Assembly (NCBI GenBank): GCA_963971575.1
Contig: OZ020611.1
Span: 222,324,260 to 222,388,259 of the forward strand
DNA length: 64,000 nucleotides
From: Liopterus haemorrhoidalis
Lineage: Eukaryota > Arthropoda > Insecta > Coleoptera > Dytiscidae
Direction of reading: 5' to 3'
Every line of letters starts with the position of its first letter. Positions within the stretch are counted from its first letter, which is position 1. The notes under the pieces were generated by a model. It ran no database searches, was not told where the DNA came from, and saw only the letters and a program-made list of their open reading frames with translations. This document shows, piece after piece, positions 34,944-46,280 of the stretch. The translations under genes and the position numbers were made by a program.

Positions 34944-34989
34944 GACAAAATGACGGTATAAGGGTTTTTTGGTCATACCTACAAAACCA
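34060..34989 (-). repeat. Modular 1-kb repeat family, copy F
   Basis: Termini TTGATGTGAAGTGTGAAT...CACAC and ...CATACCTACAAAACCA, with TAAAAAA on both sides. Its body and tRNA-like module closely match copy D, in reverse orientation. (CAGA)n near 34911-34942 is short. Confidence 0.85.
34348..34438 (-). other. tRNA-like module in repeat copy F
   Basis: On the minus strand AATGGGTTAGAGCACTGG (A box) and GAGTTCGAGTAC (B box), with GGTGTTGTAAGC between. It is the same module type as at 24730-24812, differing by scattered substitutions. Confidence 0.6.
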
Positions 34990-35340
34990 TAAAAAACGAT
35001 AAAAATTTTGCTCTATCCTATTATAAATTCAGTGTCATTTATTAAATGAAATGTTAATCACATCATGATCACTTACAAAACAAGAATATAAAAAAAAAAT
35101 AGTCTTTTTCTAGTGAATATAAATCGATATTAATATCTTAAATAATATTAAATATACATATAATCAATGAATAGAATTATCATGAGGCACATTAATTTAA
35201 ATGTCACTTATTATTGATATTTTTTGGTAAAAACCGGGACAATCGACCGTCCCGAAAACATTTTTCGGGACACCGGGATAATTTGCATAAAACCGGGACA
35301 ATCCCGGAAAACTGGGACGAATGGTCACCCTATATATCTA

Positions 35341-36235
35341 TAATCAATGCTTGGTAAAATACTTTTCTGATGTATTCGAAGTACTGAATAAAAATACTTT
35401 TTTTAAGGGAAAAACTATATGTAACATTTTAATTAAACATTACTTTTTAGTATTTAAAATACTACGTAATTGAAATTCAGTTCGCAACTCTTAAAATGCA
35501 ATTAACGGCAATATTATTAAAAGTTGAAAGATGATGAAAAGGTAAAATAGTAAAACAGAAAAAATAACACAACAAAACAATCATAAACACAATACGGCGC
35601 CGGCTTTTTTCGTAGCAATAGCTGAATGTAAACTAGGCAACTTGTTATACTCCTCGGGGAAAATCTCCCTTTCGTCTTCACAGGGTCTTGGCTTCATAAC
35701 AAACATAAGGCATAGAGCGTGCTGTGTCTATTTATATGACGTCAGTGGTTCACAACCAGGGATGGGGAGTCGGAGTCGGGAGTTGAGGAGTCGAATCTTT
35801 TTGTCGGTTTCGGAGTCGGGAGTCGGAAAAAGTATTCGACTCCCAACTCTTTAATTCAATTTTTATTAAGTATGAGAACAAACTGAAAACGAAAGCAAAA
35901 TAAACATAATAATTTTTTTTTAAAGCAGCGAAACAGGAACGAATCTTTTTTCTCTGTTCAAGAACAAAAATTAAAAATAATCAATGCTGGTATTACCCGG
36001 TTTCCTTCATGTTTTCCAGTTTAAAATTTTATTAATTATCTGTTTACTCTTTTTGTTATATTTAAGCCGAACTAAACTGAATTTTTAGTTTCTCAAGTTG
36101 AAACGAGCTTCGTAATTATTTCATGTTTCATGTTGGCAGCCAAAATCTAAATGTCAAAAGGAAAAAGTGACATATTATGAAAAATAAACTATATAAAATA
36201 CAATAAAAATGTATGAAAACGGCGAAATGTTCATG
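35341..36235. other. Stretch with a GGAGTCGG-rich patch
   Basis: At 35761-35845 GGAGTCGG and GACTCCC words recur (GGAGTCGGAGTCGGGAG, GGGAGTCGG, CGACTCCC). This resembles the subterminal repeats of a further hAT-like element, but I could not find paired ends. The rest is AT-rich. Confidence 0.4.
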
Positions 36236-36660
36236 CAATAGTGAATGTATGCTGGTCCCATTAATTCTCAAGGATACCTCAATTTCACGATAAGTCGCAT
36301 GACGAGTTTGCAGTATCAGTTCACGCACAGCATCAATGTTTTCCGGAACAACAACCCATTTTGGACGACCTTCATGAAATTCGTTCTTAAGCGAACTACG
36401 GTCACGATTGAAGTCGGCAAACCATCGATAAACAGTAGTCCTTAATGGTGCTTCATCGCCAAAAGTCGAATTAAATTTGTAAAAAATAATCGCTCGAAAA
36501 TGTTCACGATTTAATTTTGGTCCAGATGAATTTTTTCAAGTTACTGTAAACAACACAAATAGCGCTAGTACGTCAAAACGTTCTGAGTACGTATACCGTC
36601 AAATACGTCAAACATAATTTAGCGCAATCCCCAAAATATAAGAGGCAACCCTCGTATGTT
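36236..36660 (-). pseudogene. mariner N-terminal fragment
   Basis: Minus strand: FGDEAPLRTTVYRWFADFNRDRSSL... EGRPKWVVVPENIDAVRELI... YREIEVSLRINGTSIHSLLHEH, the helix-turn-helix half of a mariner transposase. It is cut off before the catalytic domain. The right end ATAAGAGGCAACCCTCGTA (36638-36656) is probably its inverted terminus; the other end is lost. Confidence 0.85.
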
Positions 36661-37955
36661 CAACCATTATTTCTTCGTTAAAGATATTGAATGCTGTCTT
36701 CAGTGATTTTTTTCTCAATCGAGTTATGGTAATTTTTCTGCTATTTCTCACTTATCGCATCATTGCTGATGGACAGGGCTCCATGATGTACGCTTTTTGT
36801 ACATATTGAACTATATTCTTTGCTAGCTTTTCTTTAATTTCCTGTTCTAAAATAAAATTCTGCGTTGTTGAATTCTTAAAGGTGCAATTTAGAATTTAAA
36901 TCTGCAATAAAAGTTGTGAATTATCTCTTGATGGTTGGCGAACAGTAGCAAGGCAGCTGTTAAAGTCCAAACCTCATGTTTTAAAAGTCTAATATCGGAA
37001 TGACTAGCGACTAGTGAGTCTGTCTGCTCTGGTTACCGGTAGCAACCGCTAGTCCCGCACTCGACCAGACACTGTGGATTCATCACATTCTTCTTGGAAC
37101 GATTCTAAGCGGCTGCCCCTTCTTTTAACAGTGGCGTTACAAATTTGGAATCCTAGAAAAGGTGTTGCTAATTGCATGATTCAAATTAAATTGCGCTAGT
37201 AATGAGAATGACTAACTATCCTCGGGCTATTAGAGATGAGTAATCTTCTTGATTGGATATATGTTGTTTTAGTTGGGTGTCTGTAAATTATTTACTTTAT
37301 AATGTGTTTTATTTTGCTCAGTTTATGTTTTTAAAGATTTATCTGCGTTTAAAAACTTTTACCGATCATCATATCTAGTGTTTCTCATTTCTCGACATTT
37401 TTCATTTCTCGAGAAATGAAAAATGACTTATTTTCTCGATAATTCTCGAGAAATCTCGAGAAAAATAATTATTAGAATATATATATTTTTTTAATATTGA
37501 AAATATTGTAGAGGATAAAAACATGTTAAAATTATAGTCAACTTTAAAGTACTAAAGTATTCATTTAAATAACATTAGAACAAACGGATGACGGGGCTTT
37601 AAAAATGATTACGAAAACGGCACGTAATTGCATATTAATTGAAAATACATCAGTATAGAGAAATTTGCAAAAAATTAAGAAATTAATAATAGTAGTAATA
37701 ATTATTTTATTTAACTTGTAGGTAATCTTTTACATAACAGTTTTAAACAACAAAAAATGAAATATAATTGATTATAATAAATAATACACTAAACTAAAAT
37801 AAAATATTGTAACAATAAATGCTAATTAGCTAAATATTATAAATCGCTTCTTATCTGTTGCCACAGTTGCGTTATGGGAGACAGAAGACAAATTTTATCA
37901 AAATTAAATTATAATCAGTCACACACTAAACATTATATTTTTTTTAAATAGTTTT

Positions 37956-38018
37956 TAGGGTTTTGTAGGTATGACCAAAAAACCCTTATACCGTCATTTT
38001 GTCGTCTGTCTGTCTGTT

Positions 38019-38069
<51 letters not shown>

Positions 38070-38964
38070 TCGGTAAAAATTGTAGCCAAACAGCTAAACC
38101 TAGAGAGTTGAAATTTGGCATGCTTATACAACTCATTAACCCGCACATAGCAAAAATACTAAAACATCTAAAAAACGTATCCCCCTAAAAATATAAACAA
38201 ATACCTGCTCATCAAAATTTTTTTTTTTTTAAATTCTGGTTAGGGTATCAAATTAAAGCCCTTAGTACGTGGAATAACGATCAAAATTTTATTTTTGTAA
38301 AATAAATTATTTAGACGCGATTTTTGTAAAAATTGTGCCAAAAATATGTTGTCGCACACCTTGTAGCCCAGATGGTTTAAACTAAAAATCTGAAAAAATT
38401 CTAAGTAATGTACATTTATGCGAACCGGAATAGTACAACAGGATCAGTTTTCGGAAAATAACGCATTTTTTGTGTTTTTTGCTTCACTACGTAAAATATT
38501 TAATAACTGATCTAAGCCAGTGAACCAGCGTGCTTTGATAGTCCAATGGTTAACATACTCGCGTTCTAATTTGCAAACTAAAATTCGCTCCGCTCTCAAG
38601 GCAATTTTAATTTTTTTGTTTTTTCTGCATTTTTATTTTGTTTAAATTATTTTTTCAAAATTCTAGTTATATTTGGGCAAATGTTGCATTTAATTTTTAA
38701 AAGCGTAAATTTAATAACCAGTGGAAATTGTGGAAATTGAATACACGAAATCAAAGGGGCGGGGTTATGACTTAAAACAACCAATGGAAGCCATAAGCGC
38801 AATTTTTAAAATCTAATGAACCTTGCTATATATATAAAAATACTGCACATATTTAGAAACCTAAATAATAGTACTAGGCATTCCAAATAATTCATTCACT
38901 AATCATTCACTTACTAAATACCTGCGAAACCCTGAAATGTGTGAAAACTCACACTTCACATAAA
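37956..38964 (+). repeat. Modular 1-kb repeat family, copy G
   Basis: TAGGGTTTTGTAGGTATGACC start, (TCTG)n with several TTTG variants, the shared body, a tRNA-like module at 38530-38600, then AAACCCTGAAATGTGTGAAAACTCACAC. It is flanked by T-rich ATTTTTT(TT)AAA on both sides. It lies inside the TCTCGAG hAT element. Confidence 0.85.
38530..38600 (+). other. tRNA-like module in repeat copy G
   Basis: TAGTCCAATGGTTAACATAC (A-box-like) followed by GCGTTCTAATTTGC and a degraded B box (AAATTCGCTCC). The D-arm part is of the same kind as that at 47620-47682 and unlike that of copies D and F. Confidence 0.5.
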
Positions 38965-39109
38965 TTTTTTAAAAGCACAATGCGATTAACGTGGCATCGA
39001 GAAAAATTTACATTTCTCGAGAAAAAAATTTAAATTTCTCGAGAAATGAAAAATGAGAATTATAACTTTTTCTCGAGAAATTCTCGAGAAGAAACACTAA
39101 TCATATCTA

Positions 39110-40902
39110 TAGTACAGGAAATGAAGCTCAAAAAATGACAAAACCTCGCAATTTTTTCGTCCAGCATCGATTTGGATAAAAATTTGGAATTAGGCTCATT
39201 TCACCCTCTAGTTCATTTTCTACATTGTGCCGTAGTACGCTTTTTGTTTTTTAAGGGTGAAAACTACCCCTAATTGTAAAAAATTATAAAATAACATTTT
39301 AAACCTTAATATGGGTAAAATTTGGTTTGGATTAGCTAAATATGGATCGTTTTATGTTTTAGAATACAATTTCATAATGTTTCAACCCTTAAAAATCAAC
39401 CCTTGTTGGATTAAAAAATGATTTCATCTTGCATCGATTTGCACCAAAATTTGAAATTAGGTTCGTCTCACCCTCTACTTCAAATTTTATGTCATGCTCA
39501 TGGGCACTGTTTATTTTTTAAGGGTGAAAACTACCCCTAATTGTCAAAAATTATAAAATAACGTTGTAAACCTTAAGATGGGTAAAATTTGGTTTGGATT
39601 AGTTGAATAATGATTGTTTCATGCTTTGGAATACAATTTCTAATGTTTCAACCCTTAAAAACCCACCCTTGTTAGAGCTTGATATAAAAAAAATCGCTCC
39701 AAACCGTGCTATTCGTATGTTTCGAAAAAAAAATTATTGGTTTTTTAAACATAGCTCCTTCATTTTTAGTGATAGAAAGTTTTTTCAAAAATGATTTTGT
39801 AGGGCTTTTTAAGAGCTATAAGACTATGTAAATTAAATTCCTTAAGATCCCTTAGTTTTTAAATGGGGTGAGTTTGAAGGGCTCGAATAAGGTGGTGTTT
39901 GCTTGTAAATAGAGGTTTTAAACGGCTATATCTCGCCAAATATTCACTGTACAGAAAATATATGCACAGGGAAATTTAAGTCATTAAAAAAGCTACAATT
40001 TAGTGCTCTATCATTTTTTTCGTATCTCCCGTAATTTCGGAGATATTTTGAAGAAAATGGTGAAAAATACGAAATCGCAAAAAATAGTTTTTTCTTTAAA
40101 CTCCAATTTTTCTAAAATTAGGCATTTTAAATTGGTCAAACTTCTTGGGTGTACTGAAAATACATATAAAAAGAGCACCACAGAAGGGTGAAGATCAATT
40201 TTAATTAGGGGGGTAAATAGGGGGTGGTTTTCACTGATTTTTTCGTAGAAAAAAGTAGGTACCGACCTTATTTTGATAATAAGTCGCTTAATTTTTATGC
40301 TAGAGACTTTTTTATTTTTTTGTTTGAAAGGTCTAATCAAATACTTTAAAAAAGATTCAATGAGTTTTCCTCGAAAAATGCAAATTTTTCCTGTTATTTG
40401 ACTTTGAATCTTTCAAATTATGCATTTGGTGAAAAAAAGTTAACCATTAACATGCCGTATCTCGGTTCATATTGGTCGTAGAAAAATAATAAAAAAATTA
40501 TTTTGTTTGCTTTTTTAAAAGCTACAATTTTGCTTTCTACAGTTTTCTTGATAAAATGCATATTTTTCGAGTTATTTGCAAAAAACTTTTTAAAAACATC
40601 GATTTTTTCGTCGAAAAACTGTTACTTTCAACCGTGAATAACTCAAAAAATATTAGTTTTACGAAGAAAACGTAAAGAACATTTTTTTCTTAGAATTACT
40701 TTTCCCATCGATTCCTATAGTTAAAATGTAGTAAAAAATTTCCACCCCCGAGATGGGGTGGCAACCACCCCCAAAGTTTTAGCATACACCGGCATGATGT
40801 AGAAAATGATCCTTGGGCTATTCCCTACCTTCTGTGAAAATTTCACGTAATTCCATGCTGGACGAAAAAATTGCGAGCCAAAATGCTTCATTTCCTGTAC
40901 TA
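39110..40902. mobile_element. 1.8-kb non-coding element with long inverted ends
   Basis: The left end reads TAGTACAGGAAATGAAGC and further in CTCGCAATTTTTTCGTCCAG; the right end has the same words reversed (CTGGACGAAAAAATTGCGAG, GCTTCATTTCCTGTACTA). The interior contains a tandem duplication of about 255 bp (39160-39680, AAGGGTGAAAACTACCCCTA twice) and many short ACCCC/GGGGT words. CTA flanks both ends, but this may be chance, so the superfamily is open. It starts two bases after the hAT duplication at 39100-39107. Confidence 0.75.
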
Positions 40903-42681
40903 CTACCAAGGGCGGCTGGTTTAAAATCTTAAATATTGAAAACAATGAACACTGATTAGAGGAATAACACTTTCGAAATTTTTGATCAGATCATGGTATG
41001 TAATGGTAACTGGCCTCTTTATATTTTCTTAACATCCTCTTGCATCGGTCCAAATATTCGAGCAGTTTTATTCTAATTTATTTGTGTTCGTCCGTGCAAG
41101 CACGATTTTCAAAAAATTGAACTAAAAGAAGTTTGCTACGCAGTAATTACCAGTTAAAATTAATAATATTTGCTTATAATCTTGTTTTTAATCTGTTTAT
41201 TATTTTTTCAATAAATTATTTTTGATTTATTGTTTTATATTTATAATTTATTTGATTTTCTGTTATTAATCTGTTTATTATTTTTGCAATAAATTATTTT
41301 TGATTTATTGTTTTATATTTATAATTAGTAAAAATTGTTAAAAATTGGTAAAAAACCAGTAGAAGAAGTGAAAGAAGAAGGCCAATTGAGATAGTAAATA
41401 AAGGTTAATGAAGCCAGGGTATCTAAAAGAATATGCAGAGGAACACCTCAAAAAGAACAGAGTGACGAAATTAGAAAAGCGGTAGAGAGTAGATCTTCCG
41501 AAATGAATAAAAAAATAGGACACAAGACAGAAATGTGTGGAAAAAATGTTCCCCCGTGACAGACGAAAATAAATTGAGGTAAAATCAAACTGACACAAAG
41601 CCCGACACCTGGATAATAAATGGGTTCAACGATTAAGTAAGTAAGTCTTAATAGAAAGCTGTTTAAGTCTATCGAACATCTCACCACTCCGTGCTGTTAA
41701 ACATAATATTCCATGCTTTTCTTACCCATTTCGTTTTTCACTACCAAATAATTCTTTCATTGCTGATCATAATATGATCCAGATATCTTCCTCAAATTAT
41801 CGGGAAAACGACCTATTAGTTTTGGACATGGTAAAATAAAAATGGACAAATGCACACCATATATATACTGACGCATCAAAATCAACCAGGAATCACCTTT
41901 AAAAATCGGATAAATGACAAACAAACGCGAAATCGGTAAAATGTTATATTTAATTCTTACCTAGCTTATATAATACCAGCAAAAAATAATAAGAAGAGTA
42001 TTGAAGTATTTTTCACAACATATCAGTGCATGTTCCACCATTGACAATTTCGGTTAGAGGTAGTTCTGTAGTTAGTTCATAGGTGGTATTCACTATCAAA
42101 ATTCCATCCAAATTAATCTGTGGCGTAGAATCAGCATGTAGTACATCGTTGCGCGGCATTATCCATTTTTTATTGTGAGAAAAATTATTTAATTTCAAAG
42201 AGTTACCCAGTAATAAAATTTAGGAATCCCTCACCCTGACCAAAGGTAATTTAAGATCCATAGAATATGAAATTTACTAAAAGATTGCAAATAAAAATCT
42301 GCATATTAATGCAATAGAGAATTCTTCAGTCGCAGCTAACCATAAATATACTCATAAAAAATTATGTGATATAATAAAATTTAAGGAATTTTATATATAA
42401 TAAATTCCTCAACGACTGAAATAAAATCAACCTTTTCTAAACGAATAAAATAAACATCGAAATTAAAATATTCACGTTTAGTTAGACGGTAGATAAATAT
42501 CTGAATCAGAATCACAGACGGCCATGCTAGACAAATGAACCTTTCTGGAGACAAGACCGACCATCGATGACCAGAGGCGGAGGTTAGGTGTGGGTGTTAT
42601 TAACCCATATAACTCCGACAGAAATACGAGCAATATTGAAATGTGTCATTATTATATTCATAAAATTTTACATTTGTTATT
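40903..42681. other. Stretch with a 78-bp tandem duplication and no gene
   Basis: AT-rich. 41205-41335 holds two copies of a roughly 78-bp unit (ATAAATTATTTTTGATTTATTG). The purine-rich plus strand at 41340-41590 looks like transposon-derived sequence but I cannot assign it. No ORF with recognisable motifs. Confidence 0.4.
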
Positions 42682-44142
42682 ATGAAATCAGTGGCAGCTT
42701 ATAAACTAACCGTGTACTTTGTTGACGGTGAGCGTTTAAAAAAACAAGTTTGTGAAAAAATGGATATTACTCGTGAAGGTTTTCGATCGATGATTTTTTA
42801 CAATTTTAGTAAAGGCCTAACTCAACAACAATGCATAGATTCGCTTTGTTCAACTTATGGTAATGAAGCACCATCAGAAAAGACTGTTTACAATTGGTTT
42901 GCAGAATTTCGTCGTGGTCGTGCGTCCGTCAGTGATGAATCTTGTGAAAGTCGACCAAAATCGGTTGTGATTAAAAAAAAAAACAACGATGCTGTGCGCA
43001 AAATGATTGAAGAAGATCGGCATGTGACTTACCGTGAGATAAAGGCATCCTTTGGCATATCGCAGACTGCAATACATTCAATTTTGCATGAAAACTTAGC
43101 TGTGAAAAAGATCTGTTCCCTATGGATTCCGCATAATTTGACCCAAGCTCACTAAAGGCCCGTGTTAATTGGTGTAAGGGAATACTAAAAAAATTCAACC
43201 TAAGCACTGCAAAATCCGTATACAGCATCGTTACAGGTGACGAAACTTGGATTTATTCATATGAACCGGAAACTAAGCAACAATCTACTGTTTGGGTCTT
43301 CTAAGATGAACCGAAACTCACAAAAGTTGTTCGTTCACGAAGCACTCCAAGAAAACGATCGCTTGCTTTTTCGGTTGTACCGAACATGTCGCAACCATTC
43401 CTTTAGAGCAGCTGTTCTTAACCTGGGGTTCCCGACCACCAGGGGTTCCCGAAATTAAAAGAAAAAATTTAATTTTTACCAGTCTTTGCTTTTAAAATTA
43501 CAATAAACTTAATTATTAAACAATAAATTATTAAGAACATAAAATATTATTTCAAAAATTTTCGTGGGGGGTCTTGAAATTTTTTTATGCTAGTTGGGGG
43601 TTCTAGATAATATTTTATGCTAGTTGGGGGGTCCCGAGTATAAAAAGGTTAAGAACCGCTGCTTCAGAGGATAGGAGAACAGTTAATGCTGAATGGTATA
43701 CAACAATTAGTTTACTAGAAGTCATCGCCAAAATTAGGAAAAACTACAAAAAACGTCGCATCATTCTTCATCATGACAATGCAAGCTCCCACACAGCACG
43801 TCAAACAATTGATTAATTGAAAGAGAAAAACACCGAATTAATGTCTCAGTGCCCGTATTTACCTGATTTATCCCCTAACGACTTTTTTTTGTTCCTCAAT
43901 GTCAAACAAAAATGCGTGGACACCGATTTTCATCACTTCAAGAAGCTGTTGAAGCCTTCGAACACCATATTTTTAAGATACCAACTTCAGAGTGGAAGAA
44001 ATGTATCGAACTCATGCAAAAGTGTATAAATCTTAAAGGTGAATATTTTGAAACGCAATAAATCTGTTTGTTCAAAAAAAAAAAAAAAAAAATAAGAATA
44101 ATAATAATCTTTCTTAGTTCTTGTAAAAACTTAAAAGTCCCC
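42682..44142 (+). mobile_element. mariner element, disrupted by a hAT MITE
   Basis: The transposase N-terminus (42682-43155) has the helix-turn-helix and YNWFAEFRRGR. The catalytic part continues in another frame with GDETWIYSYEPETKQQS and SRSTPRKRS. A hAT MITE follows (43409-43661), then NAEWYTT, RRIILHHDNASSHTARQT, CPYLPDLSPNDFFLFLNVK and EYFETQ. There are a stop after TVWVF, a stop in place of a residue after RQTID, and frameshifts. All three catalytic aspartate positions are still seen (GDETW, HHDNA, SPND). The right end probably lies near 44142 (CTTAAAAGTCCCCT); I could not find the left inverted end. Confidence 0.85.
43409..43661. mobile_element. hAT MITE (253 bp) inside the mariner
   Basis: Ends CAGCTGTTCTTAACCTGGGG and (reversed) CAGCGGTTCTTAACCTTTTT. 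The flanking 8-mers CTTTAGAG (43401-43408) and CTTCAGAG (43662-43669) match in seven positions. No ORF. The interior has two GGGGGTTC/GGGGGGTC stretches. It splits the mariner transposase just before the second catalytic region, so it postdates the mariner. Confidence 0.9.
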
Positions 44143-45091
44143 TAAAGTTCGAAGTGGAGTTCGGGATTGGAATTTCTTTGAAGTGAAGAAGGTCGTGTTC
44201 AATATAGTAGAAATATGGTAGAGATCAGACGACAAGAGCAAATATTTTGATACAAGAAACCTGGAAGGACCGATATATGAGCAGGATAGAAAATTAGTGT
44301 GAGTAAAAACAGTGTGAGTGAGAACAAAATTTATTCTAACCGCCAGTTCCCAAGAAACTAGAGAAAGGAATGAAAAATGATACATTTGATTATAGTTTTC
44401 ATTGCAATAAAATAAATCTTTACAACAGTAACCACTTTAAATGTCCAATAATTCGAAACGCTGCCTTGCAGATATGATTTAGGTATCGTTAGCAACTGTT
44501 GTACTAACATGACAACTCCCGAGATGGCAATAGCGTGAGTGTACATACTTACAAGCCCGACAATACCTAAACGAAACCTTGTTATTTGATCTCCTCTCGT
44601 TTATTAACACACACAATCAATTGTCTTGTAAATAAAAATTACTATCTCAACCAAACATAAATTGTGTAACAAGTCAACAGCTCTCAAGTTGTTTTTTCAT
44701 GTTGACTGTAGCATGTATCTTATTAGCAATAATGCTCGTGCTACCAAAACAGGAAGTAGATAGGTGGTTTTTTGCCTGTGTTGGTTACGAGTACCTCCTA
44801 ATTTGGTTGTGGTAAGGAGACGACATCCGAGAGTGCCGTGGAACCTGTCAGCTGTCTGTCATGACCTACCGAGACCCAACTGGCTTTTGTTCCACTGTGT
44901 GAAAAAGTTGGAAACAATTGAATTCTCGAATGTTTTTGTGGTTGGATTTTTTGGACAGTGCAGTCGGGGAAATTATACAAAATTGTTGTGTTTGATAAGT
45001 TTTGTTTCATTATTAACTTATAGTCGCCTATTATTAAAGCCCTGCACATCCGCGGGTATCCGTTAAATTTAGCAGAGACGGATAATTTTGA
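44143..45091. other. Stretch without a recognised gene
   Basis: No motif-bearing ORF. At 45038-45085 CCCTGCACATCCGCGGGTATCCG may, with GCGGATGCAAATCGGATGC at 46295-46315, be the two halves of an element that the next mariner split; I could not establish ends. Confidence 0.35.
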
Positions 45092-45093
45092 TA

Positions 45094-46278
45094 GGTGTGT
45101 GAATTAATTCAGTCCGTTTTTTTTTTTCAGAAAAGATCTTATTGTGAAAAAACATGAAAAAATACACTATACAAAGTATTTGCCATCACTTGCTATTATT
45201 TTTTCCCATCTGTCTGGCAGTTGTATTCCGTGACGGAAAAACGTCTCGTCCTTCGACGCGATCCATTCATTGAGCCATTTCTCTATTTGTTCATATTTGG
45301 TCAAGTGTTGACCCGAAAGCCCGTGTGCCATCGATCTGAACAAGTGATAATCTAATGGAGCAATGTCTGGTGAATACGGCTGGTGAGGTAAAACATCCCA
45401 ACCAAGTGCTTCCAAGCTGGCCTTCACAATCTTTTCAACATGTGGTCTAGCGTTATCATGCTGGAGGATCACTTTGTCGTTTCTCTTTGCATATTCCGGC
45501 CGCTTATTCTTCAATGCGTTGTTTAAACGGAGCAATTGTTGTTGGTAAAGTTCGGTAGTGATGGTTTAGCTCTGCTTTAATACCACCATATAAAGAGCAT
45601 TACTTTATTGCCGTGAATATTCTGCTTCGGTCTCGATGCGGATGGTTTTCCTGGGTTGCAAATTGCATTTCCTTCATTTGGGATTATCGAAATATATCTA
45701 CTTTTCGTCTCCAGTCTCAATACTAATAAAACCTTTTCTTTTTTGCCTGGCAAACAAGATTTCAGACATGGTTTTGTGCCTCTCGATGTCTCTTTCTTTC
45801 AGTTCGTACGGCACCCATCTTCCTTCTTTGTAAATCTTTCCCATGGCTGGCAAACGCACAGAAATTTTTTATCGATCAACATTCAACAATTGCGCGAGCT
45901 CATGTTGCGATTGTCACGGATCTTCATCGATTAGCGCCTGCAATTCCTCGTCCTCGAACTTCTTCGGCTGACTTGAACGAAGTTTGTCGTCCACACTGAA
46001 ATCATCACGTTTGAAACGTCACAACCATTCTCTGCACGATTTATTGGTGGGAGTCATTTGATGAGCTTCAGCGGCTGATTTCTTCAAGTGAAAACAGAAA
46101 ATGGAAATTATGCTTTATTGCTCGAATTTCGACATTTTCGAATTAGATAAACACGATGTTATTGTTACAAACCCATACGTTTACCCACTAAAACATAAAG
46201 CCGGTTGCAGACATTAGAGGTTAGAAAATACATGGTACAGTAATTGACTGCCAGATGGACCGAATTAATTCATACACC
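45094..46278 (-). mobile_element. Near-full-length mariner element, decayed
   Basis: Inverted ends GGTGTGTGAATTAATTCAGT and (reversed) GGTGTATGAATTAATTCGGT flanked by TA (45092-45093, 46279-46280). About 1.19 kb against 1.3 kb for intact mariners. On the minus strand the transposase C-terminal 122 codons are open (45535-45167). Further upstream, pieces such as NPGKPSASRPKQNIHGNKVMLFIWWY are in other frames. Confidence 0.88.
45167..45535 (-). pseudogene. mariner transposase C-terminal half
   Basis: Reads KVILQHDNARPH with the second catalytic aspartate and YSPDIAPLDYHLFRSM with the third; 34 residues separate them, which is the DD34D spacing of mariners. It ends WEKIIASDGKYF. The N-terminal half and the first aspartate are frameshifted or lost, so no active enzyme can result. 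Confidence 0.9.
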
Positions 46279-46280
46279 TA

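Larger units (their letters stand above)
33942..35332. mobile_element. hAT element with perfect 8-bp duplication, carrying a repeat copy
   Basis: The left end reads TAGGCTGACCAGATTTC with AAACCGGGACAG; the right end, reversed, TAGGGTGACCATTCGTCCC with CCGGGA words. TATATCTA lies directly outside both ends (33934-33941, 35333-35340). The modular repeat copy F (34060-34989) is nested in it; without that the element is about 460 bp, a MITE. GGGACA/CCCGG words near the end are typical of one widespread hAT group. Confidence 0.9.
37376..39099. mobile_element. hAT element with TCTCGAG ends and perfect 8-bp duplication
   Basis: Ends TAGTGTTTCTCATTTCTCG and (reversed) TAGTGTTTCTTCTCGAG. ATCATATC lies directly outside both (37368-37375, 39100-39107). 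TTTCTCGAGAAAT words are packed in both subterminal zones (37390-37460 and 38998-39090). Without the nested repeat copy G it is about 715 bp and non-coding. Confidence 0.9.
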
